NCBI GenBank assembly: GCA_022376465.1
Contig: JACDTU010000022.1
Location: 248,001-312,000, forward strand
Direction of reading: 5' to 3'
Length of the DNA: 64,000 nt
From: Cubamyces lactineus
Taxonomy: Eukaryota; Basidiomycota; Agaricomycetes; Polyporales; Polyporaceae
Position 1 is the stretch's first letter; each line of letters opens with the position of its first letter. The notes beneath the pieces were generated by a model. That model had not been told where the DNA came from. It was given only the letters and a program-made list of their open reading frames with translations, and did not search any database. A program made the translations under genes and the position numbers. This document shows positions 49,561 to 60,363 of the stretch, piece by piece.

Positions 49561-50161
49561 CAAATTAGCTTGGCGCTAATTAGCTTAGGTCATTTACCGT
49601 CAAATACAATGTCAATCTCACCATGGGCTCCAACTGGGTGTTAATTAGAGTAAATCAGGTGGGCCCCCGATGGATGTGAGATGCGACTTTGGAAAGGCTG
49701 ATGGTGGCTATAGAGGCCAAAGCTGCTAGGCACAACACTATTCAACCGTCTGCAAGGTAAGTTCTTACGTTAGCGCTGATTGCTCCTACTATGCGGCTCA
49801 GTGCGCCATCAGCCACCTGCATATTTATACCAAAATTTTAGTATTGATGTCACAATACCCGGGCCTATCTCATGAAGGAGACGTCACTGCCAATCTCAGT
49901 CCGCAAGTCGTACTTGGTTCATAGGCAATATCAAATTTAATGGCTAACGGACTTCGCTTGTACAGCAAAATGCAGTGCGTTTCCGAGTCAGCGAAGGAGA
50001 TTCACTCGAATCCAAATGGGTAATTCACGCCAAAAATGCTAATATACTTGTAAATGGCGGTAAATTGACGCCCAAGTAAATGACGGTCAATTACGCCTGT
50101 AAATTACGCGGTGGGCACATCCTGGCTTGCTTGCTGTTAATTAGCTCGGTCAATCAGGCGC

Positions 50162-50185
50162 CCTGACCTGTTTCCCCCTGCCCTA
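50162..50185 (-). repeat. right terminal inverted repeat of the hAT MITE
   Basis: Inverted complement of the left end, with A in place of G at position 15. It abuts the second copy of TGCAGCGA. Confidence 0.88.
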
Positions 50186-50193
50186 TGCAGCGA

Positions 50194-50736
50194 AGTGTTG
50201 CAAAAGGTCAAGAAGACACTGCGAGGTTACTGGAAATGGCGGGCGCCATGAAGCATGCAGTTACATCATCGGTCAGCAGCGAAACCTCGACCAAGCCTCG
50301 TGTCTCTCCAAGTCCTGTACTGCCCCCCCGTAAGAATAGAGCAGGCTCGGAGTTTTTCCCCTCAATCAGCACGCCGCTCCATCCAGGCTGTTTTCCATAA
50401 TCTTCTACCCGCGCGGCAGCGATCGCGAGACGACCGTCGGACGCCTCCGGTGCTGCGCTTATGGAGCTATGTATATAACGCAAAGCAATCCAATCTTACC
50501 CTTAACCTCCCCCTTCAACTGCCTATCAGCTGGAGTGTCTCCGATCCTTACGCCTGAAGAACGAAACGTCACGATATCTGACGAACAAGCACTGTACCAA
50601 CATTCTTCTCTCTTGGTTCCTGAATCCTGAACGCGCTAGGACCTCATCTGTGACCGCACAACTGAACGCTTCGCTCCAGACATCGTGCTCACCGTCCGGC
50701 TTCCCTTGATTTACCGAATCCTTCCTGTTCGCAATC
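50194..50736. other. intergenic region upstream of the GH16 gene
   Basis: About 0.54 kb from the MITE to ATG 50737, with a TATA-like tatgtatataac near 50467. It carries the GH16 promoter and no supported ORF. Confidence 0.5.
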
Positions 50737-52271
50737 ATGCGCGTCGCCAATGCAGTGACTACTGTTTTCCTGGTTTCGACGCCTGCCTATGCTGCCTATA
50801 ATCTCGTCAAGGAGTATTCTGGCCAAAATTTCTTCAATGGTTGGGACTTCTATGGGAACTACGACAACTTGACCAGCGGTATGTGCCATTCTATACGAGC
50901 TGAAGTAGATGAGTGTTGATGCTGTTGTAGGCGACGTCAACTGGGTCGACCAAGCGAATGCGACACAGGATCATCTAGCATACGTCAATGATGCGGGGCA
51001 TGCCATCATCAAAGTCGACAACACGAGCAATGTGCCTTGGAATTACAAGCGGAATTCAGTGAGCATAGCAAGAAAACGTGTTCGCTACGGAGTTTGACAT
51101 ATCCGTTGCACGACAGGTTAGGATCACTTCTGAAGACTATTTCCCTGTGGGGACAGTGCTTGTGTTCGATGCGACGCACTTGCCGTATGGCTGTTCGGTG
51201 GGTTCCGCTACTGCTATTCTCGCTAGCTGGCACATGGTATTCATCTATTGTCAATCAGGTGTGGCCTTCATTCTGGACGAAAGGTCAAAACTGGCCCATT
51301 GGTGGCGAGATCGACATCATCGAGGCGGTCAACCTCATGACCTACAACCAAATGGCGCTTCATACACAGGACGGCTGCACGCAACCAGCATCAGTCACTC
51401 AGAGTGGTGCAACAGGCAACACGAATTGCTCCACCGACGCTGGCTGCACTGTCGCGGAGAAGCAGCCCAACAGCTTCGGCGCATCGTTCGCGAGTGCGGG
51501 CGGAGGCGTCTGGGCAACACAGATTGATAGCTCGGGCATCTTGTGAGTTCTTGCCATCACAGAATGTAGAATGAGTCATGACAGTCACTGACTTACCCAT
51601 CTTAGCATTTGGTTCTGGAGTGTAAGTTTAGATCCAAGTTCTGTCACATTCTCGAATCGTATCTGACAGAATGTTCAGAGGGACAACGTACCGTCATCAG
51701 TATCCTCGGCCACGAACTCGATTGATCCTTCGTCCTGGGGCACGCCCTCAGCAGCGTACCCCTCCTCCTCTTGCGACATCAACCAATTCTTCACCCCTCA
51801 GCAACTCGTGCTCGACATCACCCTCTGCGGAAACTGGTGCGCTTTTCACAAATCCTGACGATAATGCTTCCAACTTTGCTCATTATCTTACACCTTAGGG
51901 CCGGCGTGCCGTCGGTATACCAATCGACCTGCGGCAACGGCGAGACCGCCAACGCGTCCTCCTGCTACCTCGAGAACGTGATCAATAGCGGGGCGAACTA
52001 CGCCGACGCATACTTCGAGATCTCGTATATCAAGGTGTACTCGAACAGCTCCGCGCTCGTTGCGTCGGCGTCGGGTGCGACCACTGTGCTTGTGTCCGAG
52101 ACTGCGTCGCCTACCGCTGGCAGCAGTGGGAGCGGAAACGGGTCGACGGGCTCGGGCAGCGGCACGTCAGGTACGAACGGAGGTTTGTCGGTTGCGCAGA
52201 CCGGTGCACGGGCGTACGTCGCGCTCGTAGGTGCTACGGCCCTCGCGGCGTTTTCTTGGTTGTTCCTTTGA
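50737..52271 (+). CDS. GPI-tailed GH16 endo-beta-glucanase-type glycosidase
   Basis: Secreted hydrolase of family GH16, related to fungal endo-1,3(4)-beta-glucanases/laminarinases. ATG 50737 starts a signal peptide (MRVANAVTTVFLVSTPAYA). The mature part begins YNLVKEYSGQNFFNGWDFYG, typical of the family. The catalytic signature GGEIDIIEAVN (Glu-x-Asp-x-x-Glu) follows PSFWTKGQNWPI. Further conserved parts: NQMALHTQDGC, then the CNI-type C-terminal strand region TACGNGETANASSC-like with Cys pairs, and ADAYFEISYIKVY. A Ser/Gly linker and hydrophobic tail (VALVGATALAAFSWLFL) suggest GPI anchoring. About six introns, one very short exon near 51606. Likely acts on fungal wall or plant beta-glucan; the specific linkage is inferred. 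Confidence 0.9.
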
Positions 52272-52605
52272 TCGCGTCGTGACTACCTTAGATGTTGATT
52301 TTGCTTGCCTGTGTGAACGGGCGTACTACTGCACCGTTCCTCTTGATCAACGGACTGTCAATTGAACACTTCTATTGCACGTTTTTCGAGCCCGTTACTA
52401 GTAGTCCTGTCATTGTATACCGTTAGAACGACAGTTACTTGGACGATAACATCTGCGGACACCTTTACTTCGACAGTAACCACCAGAACTTGTCAGGCTC
52501 CCAGCCAGCCATATGCGAATTTATCAGTGATAGAGCTGTAGTCCAGAGCGTGCCCACCGCGTGCTGTCTCGTGAATACCGTGCTCAAAGTGGTCCCGAAG
52601 TGAAC
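52272..52605. other. intergenic region
   Basis: About 0.33 kb between the GH16 stop codon and the 3' end of U6 copy B. No gene supported. Confidence 0.55.
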
Positions 52606-52670
52606 AAAATAAATTTTGAGACCCGTAGGTCTACCACTCCGGGAAAGCGTGTCATCCTTGTGCAGGGGCC

Positions 52671-52701
<31 letters not shown>

Positions 52702-52725
52702 TTCGTATGTCACCCGGAAGGGGAC
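52606..52725 (-). ncRNA. U6 spliceosomal snRNA, copy B
   Basis: Second U6 gene, 120 nt like copy A and nearly identical. ACAGAG, the AGC element, AAGGATGACACGC and the 3' T-rich terminator (TTTATTTTG) are preserved. Differences: C-to-G in the 5' hairpin (CCCCTTCCGGG instead of CCCCTTCGGGG) and A-for-T near the 3' end (AAAATTT instead of ATATTT). Divergent from tRNA-Ala at 52843 with a spacer of 117 nt that shares blocks with module A, such as gcgctcaactggcgggtggt. Confidence 0.93.
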
Positions 52726-52842
52726 ATACCAAGGTATCCGAGGACAGTTCGTTTGGTGATGCTTCTGCCTTCAATGCGCTCAACTGGCGGGTGGTGATGA
52801 TGCGTGTTCTTAACTGTAGGTACAAAGCGAGCGCTACGGCAA

Positions 52843-52916
52843 GGGCATGTGGTGTAGTTGGTTATCACGCTCGCTTAGCATGCGAGAGGGGTCCGGTTCA
52901 ATCCCGGACATGTCCA
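52843..52916 (+). tRNA. tRNA-Ala (AGC), intronless, module B
   Basis: 74-nt tRNA with the same mature sequence as those in module A, anticodon loop TTAGCAT, followed by aatgttttt as Pol III terminator. It occupies the position next to U6, which in module A is held by the intron-containing copy. Confidence 0.95.
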
Positions 52917-53162
52917 ATGTTTTTATGTCCTCTTTTGCCACTCGTTTGATTTACCACTCCGTAGATCCCTCAGGATTCGCTCAGAATTTAACGCTATGTA
53001 GAGGAGTATATGACCTCGATCACCAACGTGAAAAGCACCTCACGGTGCATTCATTCCAGTCACAGTGGACTTATGAATGTGCAGAACATCCGCTGTTGCT
53101 ATGCAGCGTCATTGACACCGTGTCTACCTCCCACGTCTCCCACTCGCGTAGTTATTTTATAT

Positions 53163-53248
53163 GGGCATGTGGTGTAGTTGGTTATCACGCTCGCTTAGCA
53201 TCTGCAAGTGTTTGCGAGAGGGGTCCGGTTCAATCCCGGACATGTCCA
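53163..53248 (+). tRNA. tRNA-Ala (AGC) with 12-nt intron, module B
   Basis: 86 nt including a 12-nt intron (TCTGCAAGTGTT) after position 37. The mature sequence equals the other three copies. The intron has the same length as, but a different sequence from, that of the copy at 28012. A short T-run follows. Confidence 0.93.
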
Positions 53249-53401
53249 TTTTGGGCCGCCCGCCCTCTCTTTTAGGAAGTGATCGGTAGCATGATCGAAA
53301 TGAGCGCTTGATTTTACTTGCATCTCGTCGCGTCCGCCTTTGCGCATGCTCTCCGCCCGGCCCTCGTCACTGCTTACCACCGCATATACTGCCTCTACGA
53401 T

Positions 53402-54869
53402 ATGTCTGTGAACGTTACTCCTGCGGAAGACGAGCTAAAGGCCGCGCTGCTGGAACTCAAGTCTGCCAATCCGACGCTGGGTGTACCCAAGATCCATGCA
53501 CTGCTGCTCTCTGCTCATCCTGAATGGACCGTCAGCGAAAAGCGGACACGCAAGATCATGCAGAGTGAGGGCCTGGTGAATAACGCGAATGTCGCGGTGC
53601 CAGGGCAGCTCTACCCGACATCGCAGATCATCAAGGGCTTCGACATCGCAAAGTACACGACGAAGGTCGAGGTCAAGCACTTCAGCAAGATCAAGGGTAA
53701 GGGCCTTGTCGCAAAGGAAGAGATCAAAGAGGGCGAGACGATCTGGAAAGAGGACCCGTTTGCGCTTGCGCCCGAGTGGTGAGTCGCACTAGACTAGACG
53801 TGTGATAGCCTATCAATATCTGACGACCGGCGAGGAACCTGTATGACCTGCAGATGTCCTCGCACGCATGCGGATACTGCTCAACGCCTCTCACGACGTC
53901 CCCGCTCATTGTGCCGTGCACGGCGTCGACTTCGTCCATGCCTTGTCCGGTTCGCTTCTGCAGCCGGTTGTGTCTCTCGCGATCGGGACGGACGCACCCT
54001 CTGCTCTGTGCCGCGCGTAACCCTGCTGCTGCGCCCTTGCTCTACTTCGCGCGGAGGAACCAGTGGATGGCGTTGCATGCGCTCTCTCAGGTCACCGCGC
54101 GCGTGCTGCTCACGTACAACCAGGACGAGAAGGCGTTCGAAGAGGACTGGGAGATCGTGCGTTCACTAGCTCAGCTGGGCATGGAGGAGCGCGCGAAAGG
54201 AGGATGGTAAGCTCAAGCTTCTCTCCTACCCTACCACTGACGCCCATGCCGACTTTACACCATCAGGTTGAATGCAGAACCGGACAGAGCGATGTGGAAG
54301 AAAGCACACAAGCTCTATGTCCAGGCATTCCACGAACCCGCCACAGAAACGGAGAAAAAGAGACTCGCGAAGCTGCTCAAGAAGCCCCTACCCCAGAACG
54401 TTTCGGAAGCGCTCTTTGACTACGACGCGTTCCTGCGCGGACTCGGTCGGATGAGTCTGAGTAAGTCCCATACTCGCATATAGTTCCTAATTCATCGCTG
54501 ACTATAGCCGCATTAGATCTCGAGGCCCATGGAGGACTCTACGTCTTGCACTCGCACTTGAACCATTCGTGCGTACCGAAAGTATCCGTACGACACCTAG
54601 ACCAGCGCACCGCGCTTTCGCGCATCACGGTCCTCGCGCGTCGTGATATTGCGCCTGGAGAGGAGCTCACGATCACTTACGTGAACCCCGAGCTCCCGCT
54701 CGAACAGCGGCGACGACAGCTTATGGAGTGGGGTTTCGGCAAGTGCATGTGTGAGCGCTGCGTGAAGGAGGAGCGCGAGCGCAAGGCCGAGGGTGGTGAT
54801 GGCGAGGCGAACGTTGAAGAAAAGGCCGACTTGGAAGCCGAGTTGAAGGCGGGCTTGGGTGTGATGTAA
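53402..54869 (+). CDS. SET-domain lysine methyltransferase, SET5/SMYD type
   Basis: Protein lysine methyltransferase resembling yeast Set5. ATG 53402 (MSVNVTPAEDELKAALLEL). The N-terminal helical part (PTLGVPKIHALLLSAHPEWT) is followed by the start of the SET domain (KGKGLVAKEEIKEGETIWKE). An embedded zinc-binding insert with Cys pairs follows (HACGYCSTPL ... RFCSRLC), and then the catalytic half: HSHLNHSCVPKVSV (NHSC motif), IAPGEELTITYVNP, and the post-SET CxCxxC in GFGKCMCERC. The C-terminus is acidic and Glu/Lys-rich. Four introns of about 50-65 nt. Set5 methylates histone H4 in yeast; the substrate here is inferred only. Start chosen by homologous N-terminal length; an upstream in-frame ATG at 53318 would add a non-conserved leader overlapping the tRNA flank. 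Confidence 0.9.
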
Positions 54870-55087
54870 TCTAGGGCGACCTTGGCGTGTCTTGCAGCAC
54901 AAACTCATGTACTATACCACTCTACTACAATTGCAGCGACTCCCAATGCAGCGACCTCGATCCGTGCTGATCCAAGGATCCACCTGGACTTCTGCATGTT
55001 CTCGCAGGTATTCGGGCTTGACAACAATGTGGGCTACATACAACACTCATACTTCATACTTTTACACTCATATTGGTACTACTACTC

Positions 55088-56268
55088 TCAAGTCGATCCT
55101 CTGAGCTTCTTGAACAGCGCCCCACCCGCAGCAGCGACCTTTTCCACATCTCTGCACGTCAAACTAAACCGCATGCCCCTCTCCAGCTTTCCACCATTCG
55201 CAATAGCGTCCTTGGCCTCTTTCTCCCTCAGCATCTCGAAGTTCGCGATCCGCTCGTGCGGGCCCCGTCCGTCGGCCATGATGAAGATGTCCTCCGCGAC
55301 CTCGTCGATCCCGTGCAGGTGCGTGGTATAGAGCGAGGAGGTTGTGATGACGAGGCTACGCGGCTCCAGCAGGAGCGAGAGTACAGGGTTGGGGTCGATT
55401 GGCTTTCCGGCGCCTGCGGCGGCCATTGGTCCTTCGGCGGTTGTTGTCCCTGCGGATTGTTCTGCCTGGGTCGCGTCGGAATCAACGTCGGTCTTGTACT
55501 TGTAGTAATTGAAGACAGTATGAGATCCGAGCGACAAGGTCGCTACAACTGGGTGATAAGCTGGTCCGTCTTCGTGCGGCTGTACAACGATCCAGACTTT
55601 GAGAATCAAGTTGGTGCGCGACCACCGCAATGTAGACGCACCATGATCCCTTGGCCTGGTGCATACTGGCGCAAGTAACAGGATATTTAGCTGGCTATTT
55701 TGGACAAAAAATCCGAGCGTGTTAGTTACCTCATTCATGATGATATGATTCGGCTGCCCGTGGGCAGACCCCTTGAACGCGCCCGTATTTCGTATGCGGC
55801 CGATGATATCTGGGCTGTACTACATTGAGCTCGATCCTGTGCAAACCCTCAGGCAGAACGCATACTATTGTGCCACGAATGAGGGCATTTCTTGAGGGAT
55901 GAGAGCCTTCTTCGCAGTCAAGTCGCCTCCTATCTCGCGAGAGTGATCAGTTAGCGTGAGTCTGCAGTTGGTATAGCAAAGACTTGCCCCATATCTGCAG
56001 TCTGAGCAGAGTGCTTTAGCTTCTGGTGTATACTAGTATACAGGCACTGAGGTACTGACCTACGATTCTGCAATCGCTTCCACCAAGGTTGAGGCGCTTC
56101 ATGGATCTAAGCAGAAATACGGTAGGTATTGAGCTCGTCGTGCAAACGCTGCCCATTTCAAACCTTTCGTATGAGGTATTCCTCCTCTTCTTCTGTCACG
56201 AACTCTGGTATGTAATACGTACTCGTCGTTCCGGGAACGAGATAGTCGTCGAGGTTGATCGTGCTCAT
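55088..56268 (-). CDS. AlkB-family 2-oxoglutarate/Fe(II) dioxygenase, ALKBH6-like
   Basis: Member of the ALKBH6 branch of AlkB dioxygenases, putative nucleic-acid demethylases. ATG 56268 gives MSTINLDDYLVPGTTSTYYI, then PEFVTEEEEEYLIRK. Small exons encode HEAPQPWWKRLQNR, RLQIWGG, DLTAKKALIPQEMPSFVAQ and PDIIGRIRNTGAF, then HGQPNHIIMNEYAPGQGIM. The metal-binding pair PHEDGPAYHP (His-x-Asp) starts the main exon, the distal His is in LYTTHLHGIDE, and the 2-oxoglutarate Arg is in MRFSLTCRDVEK. An acidic/Ala-rich insertion (TDVDSDATQAEQSAGTTTAE) interrupts the core. The intron at 55930-55987 has a GC donor (GGGgcaagt), required to keep frame. Closely convergent with the SET gene (218 bp apart). 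Confidence 0.88.
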
Positions 56269-56555
56269 GGTGCACAGAAGTCAAGTTCACACAGCCACCG
56301 ATCGAGAGCAATCGGCTCAATCTAGTCGAGGATCTGGACTAGAGACAGCCGAAATCTGGTGGCACTCCACTGTTTGCGATGTTATTCTGTTCGCACACAC
56401 AGAAAGAGCTGGGTATACGGGAGTCTATGCATTATATGATACAGCAATGTACAAGCTGAGGCTGAGACGCGTAACAAGCTCTACAGCGAAAGAAACCCGA
56501 TATGAAGGTCCGAAGTCTACCAAAAACCCAGACTCGTCATACAGAAGACCCAAGT

Positions 56556-58790
56556 CTATGCTGCATCGACATCAGACCACTCGCTGTCGCTCTTCACAGC
56601 AACCTCCTCCTTGTCGATGATCTCCAACTCGTCCTCCTCGCGCGGGCCTTCAGGCCTGCTCTTCTTCGGCTCGTCCGCGAGCGGGGACGACGAGAGCAAG
56701 AACGCCTCTTCCGCGGCAGAAGACACCTCGGACGGTACGCGAGTTACAGGCTGCAGTGTCGGAGCGGCGTCTGCATCCGATGAGACCCCGATGGGAGAGT
56801 CGACGAGGTCGGCTGTGACGAAGGTCGCGTCCGTCGTAGTGGACGTTTCGCGTGTGATAGCTTCGGGCGTGGGGACAGAAGTCGAAGGGGCGGTGGATGG
56901 CGCGGTGACAAACGTTGCATCTGATGGTTCAGAAGGCGCAACCGGGGATGTCAAAGAAGAAACGTCCGAGTCGACCGCTGCCGCAGACTGAATTGGCGAT
57001 TGTGCTTGTGGCTCCTGCTCAGTCCGAGAGGAGGAGTCTTCAGCTACAACGGCTTCGTCACTTGGGCTGTCCTCAGAGTGAGGTTCGGGCACTTCAGTGG
57101 CAGAGAGATCTACGAGAGACACACTGACAGTGTCGGGCTCGGGCGCATCGACAAGGTCGGTGGAAACCACGTCGGTAGGTATCAAGAGGGGACGGTCAGC
57201 AGAAGCAGCGAGGGAGGAGTCGTTTGCGAGCTCGGGGACTTCGACGAGGGCGACAGGGACCATGTCAGGCTCCGGACCAATAGAGCTCGCGGGCAATTGG
57301 GTAAGAGAAGTGTCAGGGGTGATATCTGCCGGGGGCGCAGTATCGACCAGAGCGACGGAGACGGTGTCGGCCTCAGGGGCCTCAGCCACAGGCGCAGCCG
57401 AGGGCGCGACAACAACTGCAGAGTCTTGATCAGCCTGAGTGGTATCTTCCTCCACATCGGACGGGGTGGCGGACGCGACTGGTGAAGACGAACGGCTGCG
57501 GCGCCGCTCCCTACTCCTCTCGCGCTCCCTCTCGCGACTCTCCTCCACGCGGCGCTCGACCGCCTCCAGTGCGCGCTCGACTTCCCTCACGACCTCCTTG
57601 CGTCGACCACGGACCGCGAGATCACCGTTGCTCTCCACCGCATCGAGCTTAGTGAGCAGTCCGTTCAGCGCGTGCTCGTACGCATGCACGGGTGTGTTGT
57701 TCGTGGTGTACGCAAGCGCGCCGGGCTCCTCGGCGTCGGCATCGGCGTCTTCGGAGACGGGGTCGACAAAGTCGAGGTGCTCGGGGAACTCGAACGTCGA
57801 CTCAAGCTTGCGGAGCGCGTCCTCGACGTCCTTGATTTGAGCAAGCGAGAGCTTCCGGGCGCGGCGGGCACGATAGAACTTGAGCAGCTTCTCGGCGACG
57901 GCGGGTGGCAAGGCGTGAGCGCGATGCAGGTGGGCGCCTTCGTCTTTGGGAACCTCAGGAGCGGGAGAACTGGAAGAGGGAGCTGGAGCCGAGGCCCTGA
58001 GACGGGCTTCGAGCTCTTCTTTGAAGGAGGGGGTCTCGATTGGCGGCTGCGCGGAGCGACTAGGAGCCGTTGGCTGAGGCTGGCTCGGAATATCCATGGC
58101 CTTGCCCTTTCCCTTATCGACAGGCTTGGAGGTAGTGGCCGGCGCAAAGGGGAAAGTAGGAGATTGCTGGGCGCTACGGCTAAGATGCTGCAGGAGAGGG
58201 ATGAGGCCGTAGTCCAAGCATTGCATTTGGAAAGGACGAACCTCCTGTGCGATAGTCGCGTCTTCCGAGGCCACAGCGGACAACCCAAGCAAGGCGAGAA
58301 GCGCTTCACCCTGTTTGGCCCATTGGGCTTGTAGGCGAGCTTGCTCAATACGCTCAGCTTCTTGGCGTCTCTTCGCGTCAGCGAGGGCCTGAGCTCTCTC
58401 AAGCTCGCGTTGACGAGCGAGAAGGACACGGCGTCGCTCCTCGTCTCTTCTCACGCTGTATCCGAGCTCTTCGATGGCGCAGGTGGACGAACGACGAGCA
58501 GGAGCGTAGGACGAAGTGCGGATGGAAGCCGCGATGAGCCGCGACTGCTCGCGGTAGTAGCTGTCGAGAGCGGCTTGACGACGAGAGGCTTCTTCGAGGT
58601 AGTATTGCTGCTGCCTGGATTGTTCCCGACGCTGCTCAATGGCTCGAAGGCGAGCACGAGCCGCAGCGTAGTCTTGAGCCGCTTGCTCGGCCACGGTGTC
58701 GTAGTAGTCGATCTCCGAGTAGAGTGTCGTTGTGGGACGCCTGGAAGCATATGCACCAATGTGGGCGGGAACTGGAGTGAGAACTAACAT
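56556..58790 (-). CDS. large BAG-domain protein, intronless
   Basis: A 744-residue single-exon protein. The N-terminal half is Arg/Gln/Glu-rich coiled coil (EQRREQSRQQQYYLEEASRR; LARQRELERAQALADAKRRQ). A central low-complexity Ser/Pro region follows. The segment from about residue 300 matches a BAG domain: AHALPPAVAEKLLKFYRARR, then KLSLAQIKDVEDALRKL, and helices HAYEHALNGLLTKLDAVESN and REVVREVERALEAVERRV. BAG domains bind the Hsp70 nucleotide-binding domain as exchange factors. The C-terminal 250 residues are acidic and repetitive, with recurring PDTVSVALVD/PDMVPVALVE-type units, ending in SEWSDVDAA. Lack of introns is unusual beside its neighbours. Start ATG 58790 is followed by a plausible N-terminus; no signal peptide. 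Confidence 0.87.
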   Translation of the reverse strand: MLVLTPVPAHIGAYASRRPTTTLYSEIDYYDTVAEQAAQDYAAARARLRAIEQRREQSRQQQYYLEEASRRQAALDSYYREQSRLIAASIRTSSYAPARRSSTCAIEELGYSVRRDEERRRVLLARQRELERAQALADAKRRQEAERIEQARLQAQWAKQGEALLALLGLSAVASEDATIAQEVRPFQMQCLDYGLIPLLQHLSRSAQQSPTFPFAPATTSKPVDKGKGKAMDIPSQPQPTAPSRSAQPPIETPSFKEELEARLRASAPAPSSSSPAPEVPKDEGAHLHRAHALPPAVAEKLLKFYRARRARKLSLAQIKDVEDALRKLESTFEFPEHLDFVDPVSEDADADAEEPGALAYTTNNTPVHAYEHALNGLLTKLDAVESNGDLAVRGRRKEVVREVERALEAVERRVEESRERERERSRERRRSRSSSPVASATPSDVEEDTTQADQDSAVVVAPSAAPVAEAPEADTVSVALVDTAPPADITPDTSLTQLPASSIGPEPDMVPVALVEVPELANDSSLAASADRPLLIPTDVVSTDLVDAPEPDTVSVSLVDLSATEVPEPHSEDSPSDEAVVAEDSSSRTEQEPQAQSPIQSAAAVDSDVSSLTSPVAPSEPSDATFVTAPSTAPSTSVPTPEAITRETSTTTDATFVTADLVDSPIGVSSDADAAPTLQPVTRVPSEVSSAAEEAFLLSSSPLADEPKKSRPEGPREEDELEIIDKEEVAVKSDSEWSDVDAA

Positions 58791-59930
58791 GGTGAATGAG
58801 AGAGCTGTTCGAGGAGTAGTTGGTGGTTAAAGAAGAGAGAGATACCTTGTGAGGCATTGTCCCTCTGGTTCTTATAGAGATTCGCATTGACTCTTGGTCA
58901 GCCGCAGAGCGACACGTTAGCCCGACGCGCGTCCCCCTGAGTCATGTTCGTCGCGGTGGAGGACGTGGCCCGACTGTACGCGCAGCCTCCAGCTTGTGGT
59001 CGAATGCGCGAGAGCGTCCCCGAACTTACTCAGTCGCCCGAAACGGAAAGGCGCTCGGAGACGCGAGAACACGCGAGAACATCACGGTCACGTGCAAACC
59101 TACGCGACACGCGTCCTACGCTGGCACCAACCACCATGCTATGGCTTTTCTGCGAATGCCATTTGGAGCCTATGGGTGTGCTACTAGGAGCGCATAAAGC
59201 TACTCTAGGACTTCCAAACTCCAGCTCTCACATCCATGCCAGCAAGTCTGGGCACACTGAGCTCATGAAGCTCATCGCATGTCTATACAGAGTCTCAGAG
59301 GGAGACAGAGTGAGCCAAATCAATCCTTCATGCCACTTACCAGCGTATCGCGGTGGGTTAGCACTCTTATGCTTGCTGACTCTTTCAATGTTCAGGGTAA
59401 CTGGGCGTAGGAGTCGATCACACATAGCAACAAACACACCCAAACATGGGCTAGAAAGGGGCGCACTGTCTTTGTTTTCACTATTTAGCGCAAACCGTCC
59501 CGACATGGAGCCAATATAGTGCGCAATGCGTCTTGTTGTTCTGTATCTCACTCTAGGCTGACGAAGCGTACGTGATGCGACCGTTAGTTCTACTCAGGTG
59601 ACGAGGATGATCCTCGGGAGCTCTCCTTCGTTCTTCCAATAGTCTCCGTGCCAGCGCCCACGCCGCGTGATATTTGGGTCCATGATTATCTGTAGCATCA
59701 CCGTGGAATATGCTCCCCTAGTCCGTGCGAGCGGTACAAACGAGGCTGCGCAGTAGGCGAATACAGGGTCGCCTCGCAGCACCATCGATGCGCCCAATTC
59801 GAAGTCAGCACAAGGGGGACAATTGCGCGCAGCCCGGGCTCGTCCAGAAGCAGCCATTCGTTTGTTCGAACGCACGCGGGTGGGCGTCGTCTCGCCTCCG
59901 GAGGGGGCCGATTATGGGCGCCCTTACGCG

Positions 59931-59938
59931 TATATAAA
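59931..59938 (+). promoter_or_regulatory. orphan TATA box
   Basis: A clean tatataaa is followed about 30 nt later by a CT-rich initiator-like stretch (ctttcctcacaacc) and then by CCTAGgtgagc, a possible 5' splice site. No convincing ORF follows, so the transcript could be non-coding or a small unrecognised gene. Confidence 0.4.
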
Positions 59939-60363
59939 CCCCCCAGTTACCGTCCTCTCTTTCCTCACAACCCGCATCGCAGCGAGAAACCTAGGTGAGC
60001 TCTACTTCAGCTTTTCACTGCGATACGCCGCTCACACCGGCTCATGCAGCGGCCTTACCCCTTGTGCATGTCGTGCTCTCGCCGGCTGCCCTTACTGCCG
60101 CTGCGGGCCCCTCCTGCATGAGCTTCGAGCTCTTGACGCGCCTCGTCATATCCCGATACGACATCGCTCATCCAGGCGGTATACGACCGGGACTGACGGC
60201 GCGTCGTCGGTCCAACACGAAGCCCCAATCAGGGGCAGACGAATGGGCTCGACAACAAACCAACAAACCCGCGAACGGGCTGGGTTTATTCCCAGTGCGT
60301 TTCCACCTCCTGCGCCCTGTTCGCCTACATGTACGGTGCTGACTATCTCTGCCTGCAGCATGT

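Larger units (their letters stand above)
49529..50193. mobile_element. hAT-type MITE (649 bp) with 8-bp target site duplication
   Basis: Non-autonomous DNA transposon occupying 49537-50185. The left end reads TAGGGCAGGGGGAAGCAGGT; the right end is its inverted complement with 23 of 24 bases identical (G/A difference at base 15). Both ends are flanked by TGCAGCGA (49529-49536 and 50186-50193), an 8-bp direct duplication. An 8-bp duplication and ends of the form YARNG (here TAGGG) are the signature of the hAT superfamily. The interior is AT-rich compared with its surroundings, carries short subterminal motifs (aattagc, gacggtcaatta) in both orientations, and has no ORF. An intact duplication and near-identical ends indicate fairly recent insertion, in the intergenic space between the bHLH and GH16 genes. 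Confidence 0.88.

Noticed and set aside
58944..59519. 191-codon plus-strand ORF
   Set aside because: No domain, unusual composition and overlapping ORFs; lies in BAG promoter DNA.
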